Shown: positions 7,556-16,268, numbered from the stretch's first letter. The stretch: DNA of 64,000 nucleotides from Brevibacillus sedimenti (GCF_020923495.1 NZ_CP064048.1:2729001-2793000); one strand, 5' to 3'. The notes: generated by a model not told the origin, from the sequence alone. Translations and numbers: made by a program.

Positions 7556-8221
7556 GTGTATGGGAAACGACTTGGCGGGCCGCTCGCGGTTCGCTACGCC
7601 ATGTTTGTGCTGGGGCTGTTCATTGGCGCATTTGGCTGCGTACTGACGATCAAGGCACACCTGGGCGTCTCGCCCTGGGATGTGCTGCACATCGGTCTGC
7701 AAAAAACGTTTGGACTGACCATCGGCATCTGGACGCAAATCGTAGGGGTCATCGTCATCCTGCTTTCGTATGTGCTGGCTAAGATCAAGCCGACGTTTGG
7801 CATGTTTTTGAATATGGTCTGCTTTGGCAGTTTTCTCGACTTTTTTCTCTGGCTGGACATTGTCCCGACAGCCGAAACCATGCTGGAACAGTATCTGATG
7901 CTGCTCGCCGGTTTGCTGATAATGGCCGTCGGCATCGGGATGTACATCTCGCCCCGGCTGGGCGCTGGACCGCGCGACAGTTTCATGCTGGCGATGAACG
8001 AACGGATGGGCTGGAGCATTCAAAAGGTACGCATCGCCATCGAGGTAACCGTCCTGTTGGCGGGTGCGGCCCTGGGCGGACCGGTGTCGATCGGCACCGT
8101 GCTGATCGCGCTGTTGACCGGTCCGCTGATCCAGCGCACGATCCCCTTCTGGCAGACCGTCATGCAAAAACCGTACGGGATGGCGCCTGCCCCCCAATCC
8201 AAAAAGCCTGCAGCTTCTTGA
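7556..8221 (+). CDS. YczE/YyaS/YitT family membrane protein
   Basis: The start is GTG 7556 with AGGTGA six bases upstream. The 221-residue product has five hydrophobic segments and the family hallmarks: IKAHLGVSPWDVLHIGLQ near residue 30 and SPRLGAGPRDSFMLAMNER near residue 125, a repeated half-domain. Related proteins are membrane proteins without a firmly assigned substrate; B. subtilis YczE is linked to lipopeptide production. A terminator overlaps its last codons. Confidence 0.85.
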   Translation: MYGKRLGGPLAVRYAMFVLGLFIGAFGCVLTIKAHLGVSPWDVLHIGLQKTFGLTIGIWTQIVGVIVILLSYVLAKIKPTFGMFLNMVCFGSFLDFFLWLDIVPTAETMLEQYLMLLAGLLIMAVGIGMYISPRLGAGPRDSFMLAMNERMGWSIQKVRIAIEVTVLLAGAALGGPVSIGTVLIALLTGPLIQRTIPFWQTVMQKPYGMAPAPQSKKPAAS

Positions 8222-8239
8222 TGGAGCGCAGGCTTTTTT
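8203..8239 (+). terminator. Rho-independent terminator
   Basis: AAGCCTGC pairs with GCAGGCTT across an 18-base loop and runs into six T's. The 5' arm lies inside the last codons of the YczE-type gene. Confidence 0.8.
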
Positions 8240-8367
8240 GGCGTTTGCGAGCGGCAGGCCAGCCAAATTGGACGGTGCTGAAATGCAGGACATGGGCGTC
8301 CGTCCAATCAATCCACCCGTTTGGCTCATACCGTATGAGTAGTTGCCAACAAAGGAGGGGAAGCGTA

Positions 8368-8466
8368 ATGAGTAGCCTGTTTAACGGCGGTTTCTTTGAC
8401 GATTTTGCCTTGGTGCTGGTGTTGTTCGTATTGCTGACGATCGTCGGGTGCGCCTGCGACAACTAA
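8368..8466 (+). CDS. YjcZ-family (SscA-like) sporulation micro-protein
   Basis: A 32-residue peptide starting MSSLFNGGFFDDF and ending in a single hydrophobic helix (ALVLVLFVLLTIVGCACDN). This is the pattern of YjcZ/SscA small spore-assembly proteins of Bacillales. AAAGGAGGGG lies eight bases before the ATG. The upstream sequence contains CTCATACCGTA (8325-8335), which fits a SigK-like -10 (CATAnnnTA), although no matching -35 is obvious. A terminator follows at 8498. A similar peptide occurs at 35286. Confidence 0.8.
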   Translation: MSSLFNGGFFDDFALVLVLFVLLTIVGCACDN

Positions 8467-8497
8467 TCCAGGCACAACTGGCGGGTATGAGCAAACA

Positions 8498-8523
8498 GGG
8501 AGCGGACACGCGCTCCCTTTTGC
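8498..8523 (+). terminator. Rho-independent terminator
   Basis: GGGAGCG pairs exactly with CGCTCCC and is followed by TTTT, 32 bases after the spore micro-gene. Confidence 0.8.
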
Positions 8524-8675
8524 TTTGCGCTTTTTTGGTGACGCAGCGCGGCGGACAGTTTGAACTGCGCTCAGACATTCGCCCTTTTTCTCGCTCCTGT
8601 GTGAACACCCAACCCAAAAGGCAGCATCTGTACATAGGATGATGCAGACATTCGTCACGACAGGGAGGAATCCAG

Positions 8676-9599
8676 GTGAAGATCTTGACGTTTCATCATC
8701 AAGCGCCGTTTGCCGACATTTTGGCGGAGCTGAAGGCGAAGTTGAAGTTGGCTACCCGGGCGGCGAAACAGCCGTGGCGCTGCTTTGACGACGTCTCCTG
8801 CATGTGCGTTCGCGATGAACTTTTTGAGATGTACCAGGACCACTTTTTACGGCACAATCCGATCGTGGAAGAAAACGTGGTGGTCAGGGTGCACTCGCAA
8901 GAAGAGGTGCCCTGGGGCGTGAAGTATGTCGGGGCGGAACGGTTGTGGAAGAGAAGCAAGGGAGCCGGCGTGAAGATCGCCGTCATCGATACAGGGATAG
9001 ACCGCAATCATTTCGAGCTGCGCAATCGAGTGAAGGGAGGCATCGAACTGGTCCGGGGCAAACGCAACGGGCACGGCACCCATGTGGCCGGCATCATCGT
9101 AGCGGAAATGAACAAGCGGGGGATAGTCGGGGTCTCCCCGGAGGCTGATCTCTACGATGTGCGCACGTTCCGGGAGGACGGCACAGCCAGGTTGGCCGAC
9201 ATCATGCGGGCCTTGAACTGGTCGATCAAAAACAACATGGAGATCATCAACATGAGCTTCGGCATGCCGCAGTACAGCGAAGCTCTGGCGCGGATTGTCA
9301 AAAAGGCGGCGGACCGGGGAATCGTCATGGTGGCGTCAGCCGGCAACAACGGGGGACAGGTGGAATACCCGGCCCGGTATCGGGAGGTAATCGGTGTCGG
9401 GGCAGTGGCGCAAAACGGCAAGCTGGCGGAATTCAGCTCGCGCGGCAAAGGAATGACGACGACGGCGCCGGGCGTGGACATTTTGTCCACCTGGCCGGGC
9501 AACAGCTTCAAAAAGCTGAACGGGACGTCGATGGCGGCGCCGCACGTGACCGGATTGATCGCGCTGCGCCTGGCGCGGAAAAAATCGGCAGCGAGTTGA
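8676..9599 (+). CDS. Subtilisin-like serine protease (S8), no signal peptide
   Basis: A 307-residue S8 protease with the complete catalytic set: Asp105 in VIDTGID, His133 in NGHGTH, Asn224 in SAGNNGG as oxyanion residue, and Ser285 in NGTSMAAPH. The 80 residues before the catalytic domain are hydrophilic, contain three cysteines (CFDDVSCMC) and look like a short inhibitory propeptide. No secretion signal is visible, so it should act in the cytoplasm, forespore or mother cell. The GTG start at 8676 has GGGAGG upstream. It is a single-gene unit ending at a bidirectional terminator. Confidence 0.9.
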   Translation: MKILTFHHQAPFADILAELKAKLKLATRAAKQPWRCFDDVSCMCVRDELFEMYQDHFLRHNPIVEENVVVRVHSQEEVPWGVKYVGAERLWKRSKGAGVKIAVIDTGIDRNHFELRNRVKGGIELVRGKRNGHGTHVAGIIVAEMNKRGIVGVSPEADLYDVRTFREDGTARLADIMRALNWSIKNNMEIINMSFGMPQYSEALARIVKKAADRGIVMVASAGNNGGQVEYPARYREVIGVGAVAQNGKLAEFSSRGKGMTTTAPGVDILSTWPGNSFKKLNGTSMAAPHVTGLIALRLARKKSAAS

Positions 9600-9634
9600 C
9601 CGGCCAACGCCTAATAAAACGTCTAAAAAAGAGA

Positions 9635-9666
9635 GGCAGGCGATGCTCTTTATCGCCTGCCCTTTT
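9635..9666. terminator. Bidirectional terminator
   Basis: GGCAGGCGAT pairs exactly with ATCGCCTGCC. It is followed by CTTTT on the plus strand and by a T-rich tract on the minus strand, and it separates the convergent protease and small-protein genes. Confidence 0.85.
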
Positions 9667-9690
9667 GTGCCGTCCCGTGTTTGCCTGCGG

Positions 9691-10005
9691 TTACTGGTGC
9701 GTTTTTGTTTCGTAGTCTTGTTGGACGCGAAACCATATATTAAGATCATTGATAATGCTGGCCAATTCGTGAATCTCGCTGTTCAATTCGCAGGAGCGGG
9801 CGAAGTTTTCTTCCTCAAACATCTGTTTTTGCTTTTCGATGATAATGGCTTCCAACTGAATGATGCGATCGGGAATGGTTGCGCGAATTTCTTCCCACTC
9901 CAGCAGCATGCTGGCCCGCTCTTCCGGCGAATACTCGTCCCAGTCGTGGTAGAGGACGGGAAGCCGAACGCCCAGCCGTTCGTCGTACTGAAATTGATAA
10001 CGCAA
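9691..10005 (-). CDS. Small helical protein of unknown function
   Basis: I prefer TTG 10005, which has GAGAGGAG ten bases upstream; ATG 10026 has no ribosome site. The product is about 104 residues, acidic, with a proline/tyrosine-rich N-terminus (VLYHDWDEYSPEERASML) and a long amphipathic helix (IIQLEAIIIEKQKQMFEEENFARSCEL in part), suggesting a coiled coil. There are no membrane segments. It is divergent from the YaiI-type gene. The family is not recognised. Confidence 0.65.
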   Translation of the reverse strand: MRYQFQYDERLGVRLPVLYHDWDEYSPEERASMLLEWEEIRATIPDRIIQLEAIIIEKQKQMFEEENFARSCELNSEIHELASIINDLNIWFRVQQDYETKTHQ

Positions 10006-10089
10006 AGCCCTTTCACTCCTCTCCATTCACATCATATCAAAAAAGGAGCCGCAGGGGGAGGGGCCATGCCTGCGAAGAGGTGAACCAAT

Positions 10090-10545
10090 GTGACGACTGC
10101 AGTCAACGGGCGCGTGCTGATTGACGCCGACGCCTGTCCGCGAAGCGCGCTGGAGATTGCCCGGGCGCTGTGCAAGGAAAAAGGGTGGCGCTGTGTCACC
10201 TTTGCCAGCTACCATCACCAGATTCACGGTGAAGATCACGTCGTGGTGGACGCCGGCCCCCAGGCAGTGGACATGAGGCTGGCCAACGAAGCGAAGGCGG
10301 GCGACATCGTCGTCACCCAGGACATCGGACTGGCCGCACTCGTGCTGGGGAAACGGTCCAAGGCCGTGACACCGCACGGGTCCGTGTTTGATGCGGAACG
10401 GATCACGTTCCAATTGGAAGAACGAAACGAAAAAGCGCGCTTCCGCCGGGGAGGCGGGCGAACCCGCGGACCGTCTGCACGCACACAGCAGGACGATCAG
10501 CGGTTTGCGGCCGCACTGCGTGCGTTGATGGAGGAGGGTGAATGA
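10090..10545 (+). CDS. YaiI/YqxD family protein (UPF0178, DUF188)
   Basis: A 151-residue protein with the DUF188 signature: VLIDADACPRSALEIA near residue 10, VDAGPQAVDMRLANEAKAGDIVVTQDIGLA near 55-84, and the closing FAAALRALM. The fold is PIN-like with conserved aspartates that could bind a metal ion, but no nuclease activity is proved for the family. The GTG start is preceded by GAGGTGA. The middle-to-C-terminal part is Arg/Gly rich (RFRRGGGRTRG), suggesting nucleic-acid contact. Confidence 0.9.
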   Translation: MTTAVNGRVLIDADACPRSALEIARALCKEKGWRCVTFASYHHQIHGEDHVVVDAGPQAVDMRLANEAKAGDIVVTQDIGLAALVLGKRSKAVTPHGSVFDAERITFQLEERNEKARFRRGGGRTRGPSARTQQDDQRFAAALRALMEEGE

Positions 10546-10604
10546 GATTGCCTCGCCATATGGCCGATCCCCTGTGAGGAAGCCGGACGAAGGCGTCTGT
10601 CCTG

Positions 10605-11495
10605 TCACGCCCGCTCAGGCAAATAACCGAATTCCTGCATCAGGCCCAGCCATTTTTCCACGCTGGGCTTGTTCTTTTTGTCCCGGGGCAGGACGATGTA
10701 GGCGGACCGTTTGGGCGGTCTGTTGCCGACAATGGTGATTTCCTTCAGTGTTCCGTTGGCGAGGTCGGCCTGCACCGTCGAACGGGTCAGCAGGCTGACG
10801 CCCAGGCCTTCCTTTACCAGGTCGATGGCCAGTTCCGCCTTGTCCACGTGGAGTTTGGGGACAAAGCTGCGCGGCAGCGTCTGCCGCATCCACTGGTCAA
10901 ACGGCGGCCCCCAATTCATGAAGAGCAAAGGGAGGTTGCGCAGTTCGCGAGCGTCCACATGTGGCGCTGTGATAATCGAGTCGTCCGGGGGACTGACCAG
11001 GACGATCTCGTCTTCCCAGGCGGGAATGACCTCAAAGTTGGGCAGAGACGGCGGCACGTAGACGATCCCGATTTGGATCACGTTGTCCAGGAGAAATTGG
11101 ATTACGTCGGCGGAGTGCCCCGTCTTGGTGCTGATGGCAATGTGCGGATAGCGGTAGTGGTACTCCTTGAGTATCGGCTCCAGGATGGCGGTCCAGATTG
11201 AATTCAGGCTGCCGATGGAGAGGTAATCCTCGTACGGTTGGAGGGCAGCCACTTCGTTCAGCGCCTCGGTGGCGAGCTTCAGGATGCGTTCGGCGTACGG
11301 CAGCAGCGTCAAACCGGCCTGGGTGATCTTCACGCTGCGTTTGTCCCGGGTGAACAGCGGCTTGCCTACTTTTTCTTCCAGTTGTTTGATTCTCGTCGTA
11401 ACGGTCGATTGGACAACGTGCAGCATTTCTGCCGCTTTTGTAAAGTTTTTCGTTTGCGCCACGGTATAAAAGGCACGTAACTGTTCGAAATCCAT
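10605..11495 (-). CDS. LysR family transcriptional regulator
   Basis: A 296-residue LysR regulator: winged helix-turn-helix at 1-60 (FTKAAEMLHVVQSTVTTRIKQLEEKVG), linker helix, then a periplasmic-binding-like effector domain from about 90. The bulky residues in the putative ligand pocket do not identify the inducer. It is divergent from the MFS gene at 11612 across a 116-base gap, the usual arrangement for a LysR regulator and its target, so it probably controls that exporter; this is inference from position. Confidence 0.92.
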   Translation of the reverse strand: MDFEQLRAFYTVAQTKNFTKAAEMLHVVQSTVTTRIKQLEEKVGKPLFTRDKRSVKITQAGLTLLPYAERILKLATEALNEVAALQPYEDYLSIGSLNSIWTAILEPILKEYHYRYPHIAISTKTGHSADVIQFLLDNVIQIGIVYVPPSLPNFEVIPAWEDEIVLVSPPDDSIITAPHVDARELRNLPLLFMNWGPPFDQWMRQTLPRSFVPKLHVDKAELAIDLVKEGLGVSLLTRSTVQADLANGTLKEITIVGNRPPKRSAYIVLPRDKKNKPSVEKWLGLMQEFGYLPERA

Positions 11496-11611
11496 GCGCT
11501 GTGTTCCCTCTTATCACATTCTTTGATAACTCTGTGCAAAATTGTTCGTTTCTCAAATTATACCAGCTTTCGTAAGCTGGGAGTATCGCGAAATGTCAGA
11601 CAGAAGACAGA

Positions 11612-12844
11612 GTGAGTGTGATAGAGATGAAGAGACGCGTGTGGAGGGAAACGCCGATTTCCGTCAAGCTGCTGCTGGTCACCTCGTTTTTGATGAACCT
11701 GGGGTTTTACGCGCTGATTCCATACCTGACCCTGTACTTGACAGGCAGCATCGGATGGACGGTGGCGATGGCTGGCCTCGTGCTTGGCGTGCGACAATTC
11801 TCGCAGCAGGGATTTGCCTTTCTCGGCGGGGTGGTGGCTGACACCTTTGGCTACAAGGGCACCATGGTATTGGGCCTGTTGATTCGCGCCGCAGGTTTTG
11901 CCCTGTTTGCGTTTTGTACAGCGCCGTGGCAGTTTTTTCTGGCGGCCGTTCTTTCCGGATTGGGCGGCTCGCTGTTTGAACCGGCCATGTCGGCCGCCTT
12001 TGCCGTGCTGACTCCCGATTCGATTCGCAAGGACGTGTTTGCCTTTCGCAACGTGCTGACCAACGTCGGCGTTGTCGGCTCCCAGGTCGTGGGGACCGCT
12101 TTGGCCGCCGTCGATTTTACGTACCTGTCGCTGTTTGCCGGGGCGATTTTTGCGGGAAACGGGCTGATCGCGCTGTTCCTGCTGCAGCCGATCGAAGTGA
12201 AGCACGAGCGGCACGGCATCTGGGCGAGCATGGCGCTGGTCGTACGGGACAGGCGCTTCGTCCGCTACACGTTGATCCTGATGGGCTACTACTACCTCAA
12301 CATGCAGCTGTTTCTCACCATACCGCAACTTGCGCAGGACGTGACGCACAGTAAAACCGCCGTCGGCATCGTCTTGTCGTCCGTCTCCGTTTCCGTCATT
12401 TTGCTGCAGATGAAGGTCAGCCAGTGGCTGGAGGGATACCCGCAGCGCCTCACCCTGATTGGATTGGGCACATTTGTCATGGGATTCGGCTTGTTTTTGC
12501 TGGCGTTTGCTGATACGCTGTGGATGTTGGTCGCCGATGCACTCTTGTTCGCCCTGGGCACGATGATCGCCGTACCTCATATGATGGACATGGTGCAGCG
12601 TTTTGCGCCGCCCGAGCACGTCGGTGCCTACTACGGCTTCAATGGGTATTCGCTGGCGATCGGCGGTTCCGTGGGCCAGTTTGCCGGCGGTTGGGTGTTT
12701 GATCTGGCACAGCGGCAGGAGATGCCCTGGCTGCCGTGGACGTTGTGCCTGTTTGTCGGCCTTTGGGTAGCCTGGAAGCTGTACCGGATGGAGCAGGAAA
12801 TGGCTCAATCCAAAAGCGACTGTGTGAGGATGGCACGATCCTGA
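11612..12844 (+). CDS. MFS transporter, drug-efflux type
   Basis: A 410-residue major facilitator with twelve hydrophobic segments. Motif A-like GGVVADTFGYKGTM follows the second helix, as in DHA1-type multidrug or small-molecule exporters. Either GTG 11612 or ATG 11627 could start it; neither has a strong ribosome site. It is divergent from the LysR gene, which may regulate it. The substrate is unknown. Confidence 0.85.
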   Translation: MSVIEMKRRVWRETPISVKLLLVTSFLMNLGFYALIPYLTLYLTGSIGWTVAMAGLVLGVRQFSQQGFAFLGGVVADTFGYKGTMVLGLLIRAAGFALFAFCTAPWQFFLAAVLSGLGGSLFEPAMSAAFAVLTPDSIRKDVFAFRNVLTNVGVVGSQVVGTALAAVDFTYLSLFAGAIFAGNGLIALFLLQPIEVKHERHGIWASMALVVRDRRFVRYTLILMGYYYLNMQLFLTIPQLAQDVTHSKTAVGIVLSSVSVSVILLQMKVSQWLEGYPQRLTLIGLGTFVMGFGLFLLAFADTLWMLVADALLFALGTMIAVPHMMDMVQRFAPPEHVGAYYGFNGYSLAIGGSVGQFAGGWVFDLAQRQEMPWLPWTLCLFVGLWVAWKLYRMEQEMAQSKSDCVRMARS

Positions 12845-12863
12845 AAAATTTTTTGTGCTGACT

Positions 12864-12890
12864 TGAAACTTTTTCCAACTCCCGCTCGTA
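12864..12890 (+). promoter_or_regulatory. ECF-sigma (SigW-type) promoter candidate
   Basis: TGAAAC (12864-12869) and CGTA (12887-12890) are separated by 17 bases, close to the SigW consensus TGAAAC-N16-CGTA. It points at the 35-residue membrane peptide gene. The one-base longer spacer and lack of transcript data make it tentative. Confidence 0.45.
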
Positions 12891-12937
12891 TATAACGGTA
12901 GAGATGGTTGGCACAAGAGAAAGGGAGGGAATCACAA

Positions 12938-13045
12938 ATGGATGACATGAAGAAACTGAAACGGATGCTGCTTGTAACCAGTTCCCTTGGGTTTGCCGTC
13001 TTTGCCATGGTGGTCATTACGGAGATCGTGCGCGTAGCCATGTAA
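12938..13045 (+). CDS. Single-pass membrane micro-protein
   Basis: A 35-residue ORF with GGGAGG upstream of ATG 12938. A basic N-terminus (MDDMKKLKRM) precedes one hydrophobic helix of about 20 residues (SLGFAVFAMVVITEIV), so an N-in membrane anchor is likely. A clear terminator follows, and a SigW-like promoter precedes it. The complete small transcription unit supports a real gene. The function is unknown. Confidence 0.6.
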   Translation: MDDMKKLKRMLLVTSSLGFAVFAMVVITEIVRVAM

Positions 13046-13090
13046 CACATGACGCACGACGACTGCTTGCATGAATTGCTTGCGAAAACG

Positions 13091-13128
13091 AAAAGCTTGC
13101 GGTTCCTCACAGGCCGCAAGCTTTTCTT
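13091..13128 (+). terminator. Rho-independent terminator
   Basis: AAAAGCTTGCGG pairs with CCGCAAGCTTTT around a ten-base loop, then CTTT. It ends the micro-protein unit and may also serve leftward transcription. Confidence 0.85.
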
Positions 13129-13219
13129 TGTGAATAGACGCGCAACACGAAATTGATTTGGTTTGGCTTGATGCGATCAGGAAATGGCCTGCGCCACCAT
13201 CCAGCGGTGCATCCGCTTG

Positions 13220-14623
13220 TCAGGCAGCGTTTTGATCCGTCAAGCCGTTCTTTTTCTTGATCCGCAGTTGGTAGATGAGGATGCAGATCACGAGGAACGG
13301 AATCCCGCAGTACAGCGCGATCCGCTGCTCCGAATCGAATGCCAGGCTGATCAGAACCGTGATGTTGAGGATCAGCGAAATCATCGGAAGCACCGGGTAG
13401 AGCGGTGTCCGGAATTTCAGGTCCTGCAGCGAACCGCCGTTTCGCAGGTATTGGCGGCGGAATGCGATCTGGGACAGGGAGATGGAAATCCAGCCAACCT
13501 GTGCCCCGAGACCGGCGATGGACAGCAGGATCATAAACACGGTGTCTTCTGCGATGAAGCCGGACAAGAGCGACAGCAGGGAAATGGCGAAGGTGATCAG
13601 GAGCGCCTGCATCGGAATCCCCTTGTGGTTGACTGTCGCCAGTTTGTCACTGGCCATGCCGTCTTTGGACAGGGAGTAGAGCATCCGGGTGGCTGCGTAG
13701 AGTCCGGAGTTGGCCACGGACAACAGCGCTGTCAGCACGACGAAGTTCATGATGTCGGCCGCATACGGAATGCCGATGCTGTCGAAGACGACGACAAACG
13801 GACTTTCAATCACGCCCGCCTGCTGGTAGGGGATCATGCCGGCCAGGACGAAGATCGCCAGCACGAAAAAGACAAGCGTGCGCCAAACGGTGTTGCGAAT
13901 CGATTGGGGAATCGTCTTTTCCGGCTCCTTGCTCTCGCCGGCGGCAATACCGATCAGTTCCGTTCCCTGGAATGAAAAGTTGACAGTGATCATCGTCAGC
14001 AAGAGACCGGTAATCCCGTTGGGCAGCAGCGGGCTGTCCAGGTAATGGGAGAGCATCGGAGCGGGTTGGCCGTTTTTCATGTCGATCAGGCCAAACATGG
14101 CGGCGCCACCCAGAATGATGAACAGGATGATAGCGCTTACCTTAATGCTCGAAAACCAGAATTCCGTCTCCCCGAACGCCCGTGCGGAAAGCGCATTTAA
14201 TACGAACAGGACGGCACCGAATATCGCGCACCACATCCATACTGGTGAATCGGGAAACCAGCGCTGCATCAGCAGGCCCGAAGACAAAAGTTCCAGCGCA
14301 ACCGTAACGGCCCAGCCCAACCAGTACAGCCAGCCGACGGCAAAGCCGAGCGACGGACTGACAAACCGGGTCAAGTAGGTCTGGAACGAACCGGACACCG
14401 GCATTGCCACGGCCAGCTCGCCCAGGCAGAGCATCGTCAGATACATGATCAGACCGCCAACCATGTAGGAGACAATCGTCCCGATCGGCCCCGCCTGGCT
14501 GATGGTGTAGCCGGAGCCCAGGAACAGGCCGGTTCCGATTACGCCGCCGAGCGAAATCATGAACAGGTGGCGGCTGCTCATCGCTCGGTTCAATTCGTTG
14601 TGGTGCTCTTTTCGTGATGTCAT
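13220..14623 (-). CDS. rocE: Amino-acid permease, RocE-like (APC family)
   Basis: The start is ATG 14623, six bases after GGAGAGG; an upstream in-frame extension lacks support. The 467-residue product has twelve transmembrane helices and the amino-acid permease signature near the N-terminus (MISLGGVIGTGLFLGSG). It probably imports arginine, ornithine or citrulline by proton symport. Support comes from a sigma-54 promoter upstream and the neighbouring RocR-like activator and RocD, the known arginine regulon. The substrate is inferred from context; related permeases also carry GABA or proline. Confidence 0.82.
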   Translation of the reverse strand: MTSRKEHHNELNRAMSSRHLFMISLGGVIGTGLFLGSGYTISQAGPIGTIVSYMVGGLIMYLTMLCLGELAVAMPVSGSFQTYLTRFVSPSLGFAVGWLYWLGWAVTVALELLSSGLLMQRWFPDSPVWMWCAIFGAVLFVLNALSARAFGETEFWFSSIKVSAIILFIILGGAAMFGLIDMKNGQPAPMLSHYLDSPLLPNGITGLLLTMITVNFSFQGTELIGIAAGESKEPEKTIPQSIRNTVWRTLVFFVLAIFVLAGMIPYQQAGVIESPFVVVFDSIGIPYAADIMNFVVLTALLSVANSGLYAATRMLYSLSKDGMASDKLATVNHKGIPMQALLITFAISLLSLLSGFIAEDTVFMILLSIAGLGAQVGWISISLSQIAFRRQYLRNGGSLQDLKFRTPLYPVLPMISLILNITVLISLAFDSEQRIALYCGIPFLVICILIYQLRIKKKNGLTDQNAA

Positions 14624-14692
14624 GTAACCCTCTCCTTCAGGAAATTCAGGAATGGTACAATCAGCCTTGTACAACCTGCGAGGACAAGTATT

Positions 14693-14710
14693 ATGCAAGG
14701 AGTGTACCAA
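14693..14710 (-). promoter_or_regulatory. Sigma-54 (-24/-12) promoter of the permease gene
   Basis: On the minus strand the sequence reads TTGGTACACTCCTTGCAT: GG and GC ten bases apart, matching TTGGCAC-N5-TTGCAT except for one base. It lies about 70 bases before the permease start and beside a RocR-type activator gene. Confidence 0.85.
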
Positions 14711-14727
14711 GTCGGAATTGTCATACG

Positions 14728-14745
14728 TTTGCGTACAATCGCAAA
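14728..14745. promoter_or_regulatory. Palindromic activator site (RocR UAS candidate)
   Basis: TTTGCG-N6-CGCAAA is a perfect palindrome 18 bases upstream of the -24 element of the permease promoter. It shares the GCAAA/TTTGC arms with sites upstream of rocD. A less regular copy (TGCAAAC...GCGCAAAA) follows at about 14761-14790. Confidence 0.55.
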
Positions 14746-14783
14746 AATAGAGTCAGCTTGTGCAAACGTATTGGGCAATTAGC

Positions 14784-14819
14784 GCAAAAAAATTCGTCAC
14801 TCGCCAAAAAAGTTGGCGC
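14784..14819 (-). terminator. Possible terminator of the rocR-like gene
   Basis: Read leftward, CGCCAA/TTGGCG forms a stem just after the stop of the activator gene. An eight-base T-run follows about eleven bases later, rather far for a strong terminator. Confidence 0.4.
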
Positions 14820-14822
14820 ACC

Positions 14823-16211
14823 TCACGTATGCTTGACTCCCAGTTTGCGCAGGCGGTACTGCAGGCTCTGCCGGCTGATGCCCAACTCCCTGGCGGAGCG
14901 GGAGATGTTGCCCTTGTGCTTTTCAACCACGCGCTGAATGTAGTATGCCTCAAACTCACGCATTTTTTCTTTCAGCGGCTTGATCTCATCCGCTAATGGC
15001 TGAACCGGCATCTTTTCCTTGGCGGCACTTCCTGTGCGGCGCAAAAAGTGATAGGGCAGATGCGCGGTGGTGATGACTGTTTCGTCCGTCATCAGGTTCA
15101 TCGCGCCTTCGATGACATGCTGAAGCTCCCGCACGTTTCCGGGCCAGTCGTGAGAGAGGAAAAAGCGCATGACCTCCTCGCTGATCCCTGTCACGTCCAT
15201 CTGAAACAGCTGGTTGTACTTGCGGATAAAATGGTCAACAAGCAGGGGAATGTCCTCTTTTCGCTCGCGCAACGGCGGGATGAAAAGCGTGACCACGCCC
15301 AGCCGGTAGTACAGGTCCTTGCGCAGCCGCTGCTGGGAGATCGCCTCGATAGGATCTTCGTTCAGCGCGGCGATGATGCGCACGTCGATCGCCCGGTCCT
15401 TGGTGTCGCCGATGCGCCGGATCGACTTTTCCTGCAGGGCGCGCAACAATTTGGCCTGCAGTGGCATACTAAGCGAGTTAATCTCGTCCAAAAACAGCGT
15501 GCCGCCTTCCGCCTGCTCAAACAGACCCGGCCGTTCCACCGCGCCGGTAAAGGCGCCGCGCGCTGTGCCGAAGAGCAGCCCCTCAATCAGGGTATCGGGC
15601 AGGGCGGCGCAATTTTGCGAGATAAACGGCCCTCCCGCGCGCAGGCTGGCGTTGTGGATGCTCTGCACGAACAGCTCCTTGCCCGCGCCGGTTTCACCCA
15701 CTACCAACACGGAAGACGAGGTTCGCGCCGCCCGTTTGGCGCTTTCGATCACTTCCCGAATGGATGGGCTGTCGCCGATAATGGTGTCAAATGTGTAGCG
15801 GGCGCCGTTTTTGTCCCACAGATTTTCGCGGATTAGCCGCTCCATCTTGGTGACATCGTTGGCAATCTCCATCGCCCCGATGATCCGGCCGTCTTCCATC
15901 AGCGGGAAGGTATTGTTGATGGTTGTGATTTCTATCCCCTTGTCGTTAAAATAGGTTTGCCGAACGTTGCGCACGCTTTTGCCCGTTCGCAGGCAGCGAA
16001 GGAGCGTGCTCTCCTGCCCCTGCGGAAACTGGAACACCTCTGTCAGCGGCCTGTTCAGTACGTCGTGCTTGTTCATCGCCTCCAGTTCCGACATCTTGCG
16101 GTTGTACACGATGGATGTCCCCTGGGCGTTAATCACGTGTACCCCTTCGCTGATGTTGTCGAGAATGTGTGCGTAGATGCGCAAGAAGGTTTCATGCGAT
16201 TCGTTCGCCAT
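14823..16211 (-). CDS. rocR: Sigma-54 dependent activator, RocR-like
   Basis: The start is ATG 16211 with AGGTG upstream. The 462-residue protein has an N-terminal PAS domain (about 10-125), a central AAA+ ATPase with Walker A GETGAGKE, the sigma-54 contact loop GAFTGA and Walker B GGTLFLDEIN, and a C-terminal Fis-type helix-turn-helix (NISRSARELGISRQSLQYRL). It should remodel sigma-54 RNA polymerase in response to ornithine or citrulline. It sits between rocE-like and rocD-like genes, both with -24/-12 promoters. The symbol follows this context; other PAS activators (BkdR, GabR-type) share the architecture. Confidence 0.87.
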   Translation of the reverse strand: MANESHETFLRIYAHILDNISEGVHVINAQGTSIVYNRKMSELEAMNKHDVLNRPLTEVFQFPQGQESTLLRCLRTGKSVRNVRQTYFNDKGIEITTINNTFPLMEDGRIIGAMEIANDVTKMERLIRENLWDKNGARYTFDTIIGDSPSIREVIESAKRAARTSSSVLVVGETGAGKELFVQSIHNASLRAGGPFISQNCAALPDTLIEGLLFGTARGAFTGAVERPGLFEQAEGGTLFLDEINSLSMPLQAKLLRALQEKSIRRIGDTKDRAIDVRIIAALNEDPIEAISQQRLRKDLYYRLGVVTLFIPPLRERKEDIPLLVDHFIRKYNQLFQMDVTGISEEVMRFFLSHDWPGNVRELQHVIEGAMNLMTDETVITTAHLPYHFLRRTGSAAKEKMPVQPLADEIKPLKEKMREFEAYYIQRVVEKHKGNISRSARELGISRQSLQYRLRKLGVKHT

Positions 16212-16268
16212 CAAAATGCACCTGCCTGTCATTTCTACGAAGGTTATCATACCATTAGGTAGAGGCGT

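Noticed and set aside
11558-12916. 452-codon leftward frame opposite the MFS gene
   Set aside because: Shadow of the high-GC MFS coding strand; its translation is rich in Gln, Arg and His with no motif.
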